Below are positions 14,153 to 21,255 of a stretch of 48,624 nt of DNA, piece after piece. The notes beneath the pieces are model-generated. The model was given only the letters and a program-made list of their open reading frames with translations. It was not told where the DNA came from and searched no databases. The stretch's first letter is position 1, and every line of letters starts with the position of its first letter. The stretch is from Candidatus Pacearchaeota archaeon (GTDB lineage: Archaea; Nanobdellota; Nanobdellia; Pacearchaeales; GW2011-AR1): contig NZDU01000041.1 in assembly GCA_002688875.1 (NCBI GenBank), positions 1-48,624 on the forward strand. Direction: 5' to 3'. A program made the position numbers and the translations under genes.

Positions 14153-15670
14153 ATGGTTAAGATCAAATCTGGGATAGAGATTCATCAGCAATTGGATACT
14201 CACAAGTTGTTTTGTGAATGTCCTTCGGTGTTGAGGAGTGATGATGCTTCTTTTAAGATTAATAGGAAATTGCATGCTGTGGTTGGGGAAGAAGGTAAGG
14301 TTGATGTTGCGGCTGAGCATGAGGCCTTGTTGGATCGGGAGTTTGTTTATGAAGGGTTTGATAGTACTTGTTTGGTTGAGCTGGATGAGGAACCGCCTAG
14401 GTTGATTAATTTGGAGGCCTTGGAAATTGGATTGCATGTTGCTATGTTGTTGAATTGTGAGATAGTTCCGATTTCGCAGATTATGAGGAAGACTGTTGTT
14501 GATGGTTCGAATACTAGTGGGTTTCAGAGGACTGTTTTGATAGCTCGGGACGGGTATGTTGAGACGGAGAGTGGGAGGGTTGGGATTGATAATGTTTCTT
14601 TAGAGGAGGATTCGGCTAGAGTTGTTGGGGGGAAAGGTGGAAGTGGTAAGGGTGGGGGTGGGGATGGTAGTGATGAAGATGATAATGATGAAAATGATGA
14701 AGATGGGAAGAGTGGAAGTGGGAAGAAGACTTATAGGTTGGATAGATTGGGGATTCCGTTGATTGAGATTGGGACTGCGCCAGATATTAAAACGGCTGAG
14801 CAGGCTAAGGGGGTTGCTTTGCATTTGGGAGATATACTTAGGAGTTGTAAGGTTAAGCGAGGGATTGGGACAATAAGGCAGGATGTTAATGTTTCTATTT
14901 CTGGGCATCCGAGAGTTGAGATTAAAGGGTTTCAGGATGTTAAGATGTTTGTTCCTACGATTGAGAAAGAGGTTTTACGTCAGGGGAAGAATTTGGGTAA
15001 GGTTGGGAAGAAAGGTAATGAGTTAAAGGGAGAGGTTAGGAATGCTCTTGCTGATGGGAGTAGTGAGTTCTTACGGCCGATGCCAGGGAGTGCTAGGATG
15101 TATCCTGAGACGGATTTGCCTTTGCTTCGGATTGAGAAGAAGATTATTGATAAGGCTAAGAGGAGTTTGCCTAAACTTAGGAGTGAGGTTAAGAAGGAAT
15201 TGGTTAAGAAGGGGTTGATGGAGGAGGAAGTAAGTGGGTTGTTGAAAAGTGGGAAGATTGAGGAGTTTAATGGATTGTTTAAGATTCTTAGGGATAGTAG
15301 GTTTGTGTTTAGGATTTTGATTGAGATTCCTAAGGAAATTGGAAGGAAGGAAGGGAAGGATGCTGAATCGGTTGATGATTTGTTGACGATTGATGTTGTG
15401 GAGAGGATTGTTGATGGAGTTAGTAAGGGGGAGATTGATAGAGGTGATGTTAAGCATGTTATGGAGGAGATTGTTAAGGGTAAGTCGGTTGAAGATGCTA
15501 TTGGAATGGAGAAGGTGGATCTGGGAGATGTTGAAAGTGAGATTGTTAAGTTGGTTAAGAAGAAGCCGGGGCTTTCTGTTGGGGGGTATATGGGGTTGAT
15601 AATGAAAGAGTTTAAGGGGAAGGTGAGTGGGAAGGAAGTTAGTGAGATACTTGGAAAGTTAGTTAAGTGA
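14153..15670 (+). CDS. gatE: Glu-tRNA(Gln) amidotransferase subunit E lacking GAD domain
   Basis: tRNA-binding kinase/transamidase subunit that activates Glu-tRNA(Gln) and uses ammonia from GatD. GatE hallmarks are GIEIHQQLDTHKLFC (7-21), IMRKTVVDGSNTSGFQRT, RLDRLGIPLIEIGTAP (195-210), IRQDVNVSI (241-249) and PMPGSARMYPETDLP (309-323). At 505 residues it is ~115 short of usual GatE. The AspRS-type GAD insert expected between ~275 and ~297 is replaced by a ~15-residue Lys/Gly linker. It also has a Gly/Asp/Glu-rich disordered insert at ~159-192. The C-terminal YqeY-like tail is present. Loss of GAD should weaken tRNA discrimination, which is inference. Confidence 0.93.
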   Translation: MVKIKSGIEIHQQLDTHKLFCECPSVLRSDDASFKINRKLHAVVGEEGKVDVAAEHEALLDREFVYEGFDSTCLVELDEEPPRLINLEALEIGLHVAMLLNCEIVPISQIMRKTVVDGSNTSGFQRTVLIARDGYVETESGRVGIDNVSLEEDSARVVGGKGGSGKGGGGDGSDEDDNDENDEDGKSGSGKKTYRLDRLGIPLIEIGTAPDIKTAEQAKGVALHLGDILRSCKVKRGIGTIRQDVNVSISGHPRVEIKGFQDVKMFVPTIEKEVLRQGKNLGKVGKKGNELKGEVRNALADGSSEFLRPMPGSARMYPETDLPLLRIEKKIIDKAKRSLPKLRSEVKKELVKKGLMEEEVSGLLKSGKIEEFNGLFKILRDSRFVFRILIEIPKEIGRKEGKDAESVDDLLTIDVVERIVDGVSKGEIDRGDVKHVMEEIVKGKSVEDAIGMEKVDLGDVESEIVKLVKKKPGLSVGGYMGLIMKEFKGKVSGKEVSEILGKLVK

Positions 15671-15703
15671 TAGATTTATAAATTCTTGTTAGATTGTTTT
15701 AAG

Positions 15704-17110
15704 ATGCTTAGAACACATAATATTGGTGAGGTTAATGAAAAGTTAGTTGGGAAGAAGGTAAAGCTTTGTGGGTGGGTGGATAGTATTAGGGAGCATGGGA
15801 AGGTTATTTTTCTTGATGTTAGAGATAGGTATAGTAAAATTCAGGCTGTGATTGTTAAGAGTAATGGTGATTTTGGTTTGGCTAAGGGGTTGACGAAGGA
15901 GAGTTGTGTGTTGGTTGAAGGAGAGGTTAATGCTCGGCCGAAGGGGACAGAGAATAAGGAGTTGAGTACTGGTAATGTGGAGTTGTTTATTGGGAAGCTT
16001 GAGGTTTTGAGTAAGAGTCCTGCCTTGCCGTTTGAGATTAATGAGGGAATTGAGAATGAAGAGCTTCGATTGAAGTATAGGTTTTTGGATTTGAGGAGTG
16101 AGAGGATGCATAAAAATATTATGTTGAGGAGTGATACATTACATGCAATTAGGGATTTTTATCATAATGAGGGTTTTGCTGAAATTGAAACTCCGATATT
16201 GGCGAAGTCGACTCCTGAAGGAGCTAGAGATTATTTGGTGCCTAGTAGAAATTTTAAGGGGAAGTTTTATGCTTTGCCACAATCGCCTCAATTGTTTAAA
16301 CAATTATCTCAGGTTGCAGGGTTTGATAAATATATACAAATTGCTAGATGTTTTAGAGATGAGGATTTGAGGAGTGATAGGCAACCGGAGTTTACGCAGA
16401 TAGATGTTGAGATGTCGTTTATAGAGCAGGATGATATTATTGAGAAAACTGAAAAAATGCTTGTTGAGGTTTTTGATAAAGTTTTAGGGGTCAAGGTTAA
16501 GACTCCATTTCCTAGAATTGGTTATGATGAGGCTATGAAAAAATATGGGAGTGATGCTCCAGATCTTCGGAAGGATAAAGGTGATAAGAAAGAGTTTGCG
16601 TTTTGTTGGGTAGTTGATTTTCCGTTGTTTGAGAAAAGTGATAATAGATGTAAGAGCACACATCATCCATTTACGATGCCTGTTGTTGGTAAAAATAAAT
16701 TGGATTTTGATTCAGGTAGTAAGTCAGTTGCTTATGATGTGGTTTTGAATGGGGTGGAGATTGGTGGTGGGAGTATAAGGATTCATGATTCTGATATTCA
16801 GGAGAAGGTTTTTGATATTTTGAAGCTTTCAAAAAATGAGGTTAAGGATAAGTTTGGGTTTTTGTTGGATGCTCTTAGTTTTGGTGCTCCGCCTCATGGA
16901 GGTATTGCCTTAGGGTTTGATCGTCTTATGCAGATAATGAGTGGAGAGGAGAGTATTAGGGAAGTAATTGCATATCCTAAAAATAAGGAGGCTAGGGATG
17001 TTATGTTGGATGCGCCTTCGGATGTTGATAATAAACAGTTGAAAGAGTTGGGAATAGAAGTTTTGAATAGTGGTAAAAAAAAGAGTGGTAAGAAAGGGAA
17101 GAAGAAATAA
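15704..17110 (+). CDS. aspS: Aspartyl-tRNA synthetase, bacterial type without GAD domain
   Basis: Class II synthetase charging tRNA with Asp. It is bacterial in type: LRTHNIGEV start, OB fold (LCGWVDSIREHGKVIFLDVR), TPEGARDYLVPSR, FYALPQSPQLFKQ, then FRDEDLRSDRQPEFTQID (motif 2). Motif 3 is GGIALGFDRLMQI near the end. At 468 residues it is ~120 shorter than bacterial AspRS because the GAD insertion is missing: YGSDAPDLR (281-289) runs within ten residues into FCWVVDFPLFE (300-310). A Lys-rich tail closes the protein. The ATG at 15704 follows a TATA-like tttataaat. Beside gatC and gatA it is probably the non-discriminating form that makes Asp-tRNA(Asn); archaea usually have a different AspRS, so transfer is likely. 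Confidence 0.93.
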   Translation: MLRTHNIGEVNEKLVGKKVKLCGWVDSIREHGKVIFLDVRDRYSKIQAVIVKSNGDFGLAKGLTKESCVLVEGEVNARPKGTENKELSTGNVELFIGKLEVLSKSPALPFEINEGIENEELRLKYRFLDLRSERMHKNIMLRSDTLHAIRDFYHNEGFAEIETPILAKSTPEGARDYLVPSRNFKGKFYALPQSPQLFKQLSQVAGFDKYIQIARCFRDEDLRSDRQPEFTQIDVEMSFIEQDDIIEKTEKMLVEVFDKVLGVKVKTPFPRIGYDEAMKKYGSDAPDLRKDKGDKKEFAFCWVVDFPLFEKSDNRCKSTHHPFTMPVVGKNKLDFDSGSKSVAYDVVLNGVEIGGGSIRIHDSDIQEKVFDILKLSKNEVKDKFGFLLDALSFGAPPHGGIALGFDRLMQIMSGEESIREVIAYPKNKEARDVMLDAPSDVDNKQLKELGIEVLNSGKKKSGKKGKKK

Positions 17111-17888
17111 GATAAGGATTCTAGCTATTGGAGATCCGCATGGAGATCTTGAAAAGATAAAAAAGATTCCTGTTGAGAATGTTGATTTAATATTGATTCC
17201 TGGGGATTTGAGTAAGGCTGATATTGCTCGGAAGATAAATTTTGGTAGAATTAATGGGAAGGAGAGTAGTGATGCCTTGAAGAGGAAAGCTTTTATGGAG
17301 ATTTATAAAAGTACATTTGCAGTTCTTAGATATTTGGGTAAGAAAGCTCCCGTATATTATATCTGGGGAGATTTTGATTATAGCGATAAGGCGGTTAAAA
17401 AAGGTATTAAAGATTTTGGAAGTAGTTTGCCTTTTTTTAGTAAGGAGTTTAAGAAGATTGATAATGTAAGGGCTATTAGGGATAAGAAAGTTAGGTTTAG
17501 AGGGTTGAGTATTGGAGGGTTAGAGAGGTTTGAGGATGTGAATTGGGTTCGGGATTTTAGGCCGGATGAGTTTGATAAGAGGATGAAAGTTGCTAGGAAA
17601 GAGACAAAGAGGGCTAAGAAGATTCTTGGTAAGTTTGGGAAGGTAGATATATTGTTGTGTCATCAGCCTCCATTTGAGGTGCTTGATAAAGTTAGTAACC
17701 CTGTTGCCCCTAAGAGGTGGAATGGGAAGAATGCGGGGAGTGAGTTAATATTGGATTATGTTAAGAAGAAAAAACCTAAGTATGTTTTTTGTGGGCATAT
17801 TCATGAAGGGAAGGGGATGAAGAAGGTTGGGAAGACTGTTGTTTTTAATTTGGGATGTTGTGGGTGGAAGGTTGTTGAGATTGAATAA
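17070..17888 (+). CDS. Calcineurin-like metallophosphoesterase
   Basis: 272-residue phosphoesterase. The dimetal motifs are ILAIGDPHGD (Asp-x-His), LILIPGDLS (Gly-Asp), YYIWGDFDY (Gly-Asp with Asp where Asn-His is usual), LLCHQPPFE (His) and VFCGHIHEGKG (Gly-His-x-His). Substrate unknown; family members cleave phosphodiesters or phosphoproteins. A GTG start at 17070 makes it overlap the aspS tail by 41 bases. The true start could be a nearby alternative codon, since the first ~13 residues are only the Lys/Arg-rich tail read in another frame. It is probably co-transcribed with aspS. Confidence 0.85.
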   Translation: MVKKRVVRKGRRNKIRILAIGDPHGDLEKIKKIPVENVDLILIPGDLSKADIARKINFGRINGKESSDALKRKAFMEIYKSTFAVLRYLGKKAPVYYIWGDFDYSDKAVKKGIKDFGSSLPFFSKEFKKIDNVRAIRDKKVRFRGLSIGGLERFEDVNWVRDFRPDEFDKRMKVARKETKRAKKILGKFGKVDILLCHQPPFEVLDKVSNPVAPKRWNGKNAGSELILDYVKKKKPKYVFCGHIHEGKGMKKVGKTVVFNLGCCGWKVVEIE

Positions 17889-17918
17889 TTTTATATAATG
17901 ATTATTTCTTAGTAAGTT

Positions 17919-18164
17919 ATGGATAAGAAGGTTATTGATAAGAAAGTTGTAGGGAAGGAAGCGAAGGGGATTCTTGATAAGTTTGCTAAGGCTCTTGAGA
18001 GGGTTGATTCTAAGGATAGTGATAGCTGGTTTGTGGATAGGGATGAGTTTGAGAGGGAGGAGGGGAAAGGGGAGAAGTGTTGGGAGTTTAAGGAGAAGTT
18101 TTTGGGGAATGCTCCGAGGGTGGATGGGGATTTTGTGGTTGCGGAGAAAGGAGGGTGGAAGTGA
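17919..18164 (+). CDS. gatC: Amidotransferase subunit GatC (archaeal type)
   Basis: 81-residue stabilising subunit of the GatCAB-type amidotransferase. The C-terminal end GNAPRVDGDFVVAEKGGWK matches the conserved GatC wrap-around motif (NAP-x(3)-DGFFVV type), and the N-terminal helix AKGILDKFAKALERV fits the family. It lies after a TATA-like ttttatataatg. Its stop overlaps the next start by one base, so gatC, the 93-residue ORFan and gatA form one operon. It would help convert Asp-tRNA(Asn) to Asn-tRNA(Asn) (or Glu-tRNA(Gln)). Confidence 0.82.
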   Translation: MDKKVIDKKVVGKEAKGILDKFAKALERVDSKDSDSWFVDRDEFEREEGKGEKCWEFKEKFLGNAPRVDGDFVVAEKGGWK

Positions 18165-18436
18165 TGGTTTTGAGTAGAAGTAGACTTAAGGTTCTTCAGG
18201 ATTCTTATGAGCGTCTTGAGATGTATGTTAAATCTAAGAGGAATAGTGAGGGAAAGTTAGCTGAGAATTTATTCTGGGATGGTAAATTTAATGGATTGGA
18301 TTCTAATTTCTGTAATTTAGTTAATAGTTATGATAGTTCAGATACAGATGTTTCAGATTGCAAGGTTAGATATGATTCGCTTATGGAATTTGTGGAATCA
18401 GAAGCTTCGGAGGTATCTGGAAATCAGGAGTCTTAA
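18164..18436 (+). CDS. ORFan between gatC and gatA
   Basis: 90-residue acidic, mostly helical protein (LSRSRLKVLQDSYERLEMYV; CKVRYDSLMEFVESEAS). Its ATG shares one base with the gatC stop (TGATG), and it ends one base before the gatA ATG (18438), so it is translationally embedded in the amidotransferase operon. No family recognised. It could be an accessory subunit or a passenger; the tight junctions favour an ordered operon member. Confidence 0.65.
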   Translation: MVLSRSRLKVLQDSYERLEMYVKSKRNSEGKLAENLFWDGKFNGLDSNFCNLVNSYDSSDTDVSDCKVRYDSLMEFVESEASEVSGNQES

Positions 18437-18437
18437 A

Positions 18438-19787
18438 ATGATAAAAGAAAAATTAAAGTTGATTAAATCTGGGAAGCTTTCGGCTGTTGATAATGTTAAA
18501 GGGTTTATTGATAAGATTAAGAGGGAGAATAAGAAGATGAATATTGTGTTGCATGTTAATGGTGATGCTGTTGAGCAGGCTCGGGTGGTTGATGAGAAGA
18601 TTAAGAAAGGGAAGACTGGGAAGTTGGCGGGTTTGGGGTTTTTGGTTAAGTCAAATATTAATGTTGAGGGGTTGATTGCTAATTGTGGTTCTCGGACTTT
18701 GGAGAATTATAAAAGTACTTATGATGCTACGGTTATTAAGAAATTGCTTAGCGAGGATGCTGTGGTTTTGGGGATGGCTAATATGGATGAGTTTGCTTGT
18801 GGTGCTAGTGGGGAGAATAGTGCGTTTGGGGTTTGTGTGAATCCTGCTGCTAAGAGTAGGGTTCCTGGAGGGAGTAGTAGTGGGGCTGCTAGTGGGGTTG
18901 CTGCAGGGTTTTGTGATTTTGCTCTTGGTTCGGATACTGGGGGGTCGATTAGGAATCCTGCGAGTCATTGTGGAGTTGTGGGGATGAAGCCGAGTTATGG
19001 GATGGTTAGTAGGTATGGGTTAGTTGATATGGCTATGAGCTTTGATCAGATTGGGCCTCTTGCCGAGGATGTTGCTGGTTGTGAGGTTGTGTTTGATGTG
19101 ATAAAAGGTAAGGATGATAATGATGCTGTGAGTCGGGATTTTGTGGAAGCAAGTTCTTCAAAGGATTTGAAAAAGATGAAAATAGGGGTTTTGAATATGA
19201 GTGCCGATCCTAGAATATGGGAGTTGGTTACTAATAGGATTAAAGAGGTTAAAGGAGATAAGTGGAAGGTTACTAGTTTTAATTTGGGGCATGTGGATCT
19301 TGGGATTCAAACTTATTATCCGATTGTTTATGTTGAGTTTTTTTCTGGGACTCGGAAGTTTGATGGGAGGAAGTATGGTTTGAATATAGATGAGGTTGGG
19401 GGTAAGGAAGTGTTGAGGCGTATAATTGGGGGTGGGGAGATAAGTAAGGCGGAGTTTGCGGGGAAGTATTATCGTCGTGCTTTGAAGGCTAAGAAGATAA
19501 TTGCTGATGAATTTGAGAAGGCTTTTGAAAAGTTTGATTTTATTATATTGCCTACTGTTCCTAAGTTGCCTCATAAGGTTGGGAAGAGGTTGAGTCTTGA
19601 TGATGAATATGATTATGATGCTTTGACTGTTTTGGCTAATTTGGCTGAAGTGCCTGCTATTAGTGTTCCTGTTGGTTTTGTGAATGATAAGGGGGAAGAG
19701 GTTCCGGTTGGGTTGCAGATTCTTGGTGCGCGTGGGAGCGATGAGGGGTTGTTGGGGGTTGCGAAGGTGTTTGAGGGTGAGGAATAG
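18438..19787 (+). CDS. gatA: Amidotransferase amidase subunit A
   Basis: 449-residue amidase-signature enzyme that hydrolyses glutamine to feed ammonia to the transamidation site. The Ser-cisSer-Lys triad is visible: Lys71 in GFLVKSNINVEG, cis-Ser in VPGGSSSGAASG (~146-147) and nucleophile Ser170 in SDTGGSIRNPA. Other blocks are MANMDEFACGASGENSAFG and PSYGMVSRYGLVDMAMSFDQ. I start at the ATG 18438, one base after the ORFan stop; an upstream extension would overlap that gene. No gatB is in the window. Confidence 0.94.
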   Translation: MIKEKLKLIKSGKLSAVDNVKGFIDKIKRENKKMNIVLHVNGDAVEQARVVDEKIKKGKTGKLAGLGFLVKSNINVEGLIANCGSRTLENYKSTYDATVIKKLLSEDAVVLGMANMDEFACGASGENSAFGVCVNPAAKSRVPGGSSSGAASGVAAGFCDFALGSDTGGSIRNPASHCGVVGMKPSYGMVSRYGLVDMAMSFDQIGPLAEDVAGCEVVFDVIKGKDDNDAVSRDFVEASSSKDLKKMKIGVLNMSADPRIWELVTNRIKEVKGDKWKVTSFNLGHVDLGIQTYYPIVYVEFFSGTRKFDGRKYGLNIDEVGGKEVLRRIIGGGEISKAEFAGKYYRRALKAKKIIADEFEKAFEKFDFIILPTVPKLPHKVGKRLSLDDEYDYDALTVLANLAEVPAISVPVGFVNDKGEEVPVGLQILGARGSDEGLLGVAKVFEGEE

Positions 19788-19853
19788 TCTTAGAGATTAA
19801 AATTTTTAACAGAATTTAGGTAAATTTAAAAACCCTATATTCTGATATTTATT

Positions 19854-20237
19854 ATGGTAAATTATGATAGGTATACTGATTCCACTGTACATGTTGCTAA
19901 TGAAATTCGAGATAGATTGATCGAGTTTTATCATGAGATTCATGTTGCAAATTTATCTTTTTTTGGATTCCCTTATGGGCATATTGTGGGGGGTTTGAGA
20001 AATAAATTAGATGTAGGTTCAAAGTGTACTCCAGAAGAGATTGCTAAGGCTTATATAAATGAATGGAATGATGAAGAAGTTTTACTTTGTTCTGTTGAAC
20101 CAGTTCAATCCAATGGTGAAGTGGGTAAAATATTTGTATATTCGCCGGATAGAGTGGTATTGGATCGATGTGAAAAAGTTGCTAAATTAATTCATGAGGA
20201 TATGAAAGTAGAAGAATATTTTGGTCATTTGGTGTAA
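19854..20237 (+). CDS. Hypothetical protein
   Basis: 127-residue soluble acidic protein with mixed helices and strands (VANEIRDRLIEFYHEIHVAN; EEIAKAYINEWNDEEVLLC; KLIHEDMKVEEYFG). No family recognised and no membrane segment. It has its own AT-rich upstream region (ctatattctgatatttatt). Its more neutral base composition contrasts with the G/T-rich gatA before it, suggesting later arrival. Confidence 0.5.
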   Translation: MVNYDRYTDSTVHVANEIRDRLIEFYHEIHVANLSFFGFPYGHIVGGLRNKLDVGSKCTPEEIAKAYINEWNDEEVLLCSVEPVQSNGEVGKIFVYSPDRVVLDRCEKVAKLIHEDMKVEEYFGHLV

Positions 20238-20343
20238 GTCTTGATGGTTATACTAACTTAATGTTCAATATAAAGATAGTAGGTTATAAGATTTAGGTTA
20301 ATTGTAACTCAGGGCAGTTTTAGGAAGATTTTTAAATTAAGGG

Positions 20344-20456
20344 TTGATTTCTGAAGTATGGGATTTAAGGAAGAATTGAGTAATGTGATTGAGTTAAGTA
20401 GTGAGGAGCTTGGGAAGATTCCTAAGGGGTTTCAGAGGATTGGGGATATTGTGATT
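20344..20456 (+). repeat. Left copy of 113-base repeat (taw2 promoter and 5' end)
   Basis: This segment matches 21143-21255 at 102 of 113 positions with no gaps, covering the promoter-proximal bases, the ATG and the first ~33 codons of the Taw2-like gene. The toxin-antitoxin pair lies between the two copies. Confidence 0.9.
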
Positions 20457-20480
20457 ATTGGTTTGTTGAGATTTGAATAA
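20358..20480 (+). pseudogene. Truncated 5' copy of the Taw2-like gene
   Basis: Reading frame of 40 codons from ATG 20358 to TAA 20478-20480. Its product begins MGFKEEL, continues SSEELGKIPKGFQRIGDIVI and ends GLLRFE. This parallels residues 1-40 of the intact protein at 21157, and similarity runs to the stop codon. The rest of the gene is absent; instead the VapBC operon follows 34 bases later. I infer it is the original 5' end of the host gene, left behind when the module inserted with a replacement 5' end, or a duplicate made at insertion. Confidence 0.85.
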
Positions 20481-20492
20481 GAGGATTTATAT

Positions 20493-20516
20493 ATGTGTAT
20501 GCATATGTGTATGCAT
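20493..20516. promoter_or_regulatory. Tandem 12-bp operator-like repeats over the vapB start
   Basis: ATGTGTATGCAT occurs twice in direct tandem (20493-20504 and 20505-20516), each containing the palindrome ATGCAT. The second copy runs into the vapB start codon (20515-20517). Antitoxins usually autoregulate through such repeats, so this is the probable VapB(C) binding site. Confidence 0.65.
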
Positions 20517-20751
20517 GGTAAAAGTTATATCATTATCGAATGAGGCATATGGGAAATTGAAGTCTATGAAGAGAGATAGGTCTTTTTCTGAAGTTGTTGT
20601 TGAGTTGGTTGATGATAATAGAGAAAGAAGAAAACAGAATCTTATGAAATTTGCTGGAGTTTTTGCTAAAGATGCAGATAAATGGGATAAAATTAAAAGT
20701 CAGATTTATGAAGATAGAGAGAAGTTTAAATTAAGAGATTATAAGTTTTGA
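20515..20751 (+). CDS. vapB: VapB-type antitoxin
   Basis: 78-residue antitoxin. The N-terminus VKVISLSNEAYGKLKSMK followed by RDRSFSEVVVELV is the archaeal DUF217/VapB-like DNA-binding domain. The C-terminal half (MKFAGVFAKDADKWDKIKSQI) is the flexible toxin-binding region. I choose the ATG at 20515, after the tandem repeats, over an upstream TTG that would translate the operator. Its stop is two bases before the vapC ATG. The pair lies between two copies of the 5' end of the Taw2-like gene. Confidence 0.88.
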   Translation: MVKVISLSNEAYGKLKSMKRDRSFSEVVVELVDDNRERRKQNLMKFAGVFAKDADKWDKIKSQIYEDREKFKLRDYKF

Positions 20752-20753
20752 AA

Positions 20754-21125
20754 ATGTATTGTTTAGATACTAATATTGTTATAGATTTATTGAAAGGGGA
20801 TAGGGAGTTATCTTTAAAGCTGGATAGTATTGAAGGGAGATTGTTTATTTCACCCATAACTATATTTGAGCTGTTTAAAGGAATAATTAATGAAGATGAA
20901 GTTAGGGTTATTGAAGATATGTTGTCTGAGTTTAGTATTTTAGAGTTTTCTATTGATGTAGGTAAGACTTTTGGCGAGCTGTTTAGAAATTTAAAAAATT
21001 CTGGAAGAACGATTCCAGAATCTGATTTAATGATTGCATCTTTTATTAAATCACATAATCTGATCTTTGTTACACGTGATAAGAAACATTTTGATAATAT
21101 TGGCGTTAAGGTTGAATTTTGGTAG
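20754..21125 (+). CDS. vapC: VapC-type PIN-domain toxin ribonuclease
   Basis: 123-residue PIN-domain nuclease. Acidic active-site residues are visible in order: YCLDTNIVIDLL (Asp near residue 4), SPITIFELFKG (Glu), PESDLMIASF (Asp) and VTRDKKHFDNI (Asp, preceded by Thr). VapC toxins cleave tRNA or rRNA and are held inactive by VapB. An in-frame TTG overlaps the vapB stop; the ATG at 20754 gives the standard MYCLDTN start. After the stop there are only ~18 bases before the sequence shared with the truncated host copy begins, so the host gene promoter sits directly behind the toxin. Confidence 0.92.
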   Translation: MYCLDTNIVIDLLKGDRELSLKLDSIEGRLFISPITIFELFKGIINEDEVRVIEDMLSEFSILEFSIDVGKTFGELFRNLKNSGRTIPESDLMIASFIKSHNLIFVTRDKKHFDNIGVKVEFW

Positions 21126-21142
21126 GTTATTTAAATGGTTAA

Positions 21143-21255
21143 TTGATTTCTGAAGTATGGGATTTAAGGAAGAATTAGTTGGAGTGATTGAATTGAGTAG
21201 TGAGGAGCTTGATAAGATTCCTAAGGGGTTTCAGAGGATTGGAGATATTGTGATT
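21143..21255 (+). repeat. Right copy of 113-base repeat (intact taw2 5' end)
   Basis: Partner of 20344-20456 (102 of 113 identical). It holds the working start of the Taw2-like gene at 21157 and, just upstream, a TATA-like ttatttaaatgg. Differences cluster in codons 8-11. Confidence 0.9.

Noticed and set aside
17070..17110. aspS and the phosphoesterase as one frameshifted fusion gene
   Set aside because: Each has complete domains and the overlap is only the Lys-rich tail; a GTG start in overlapping frame is the simpler reading.
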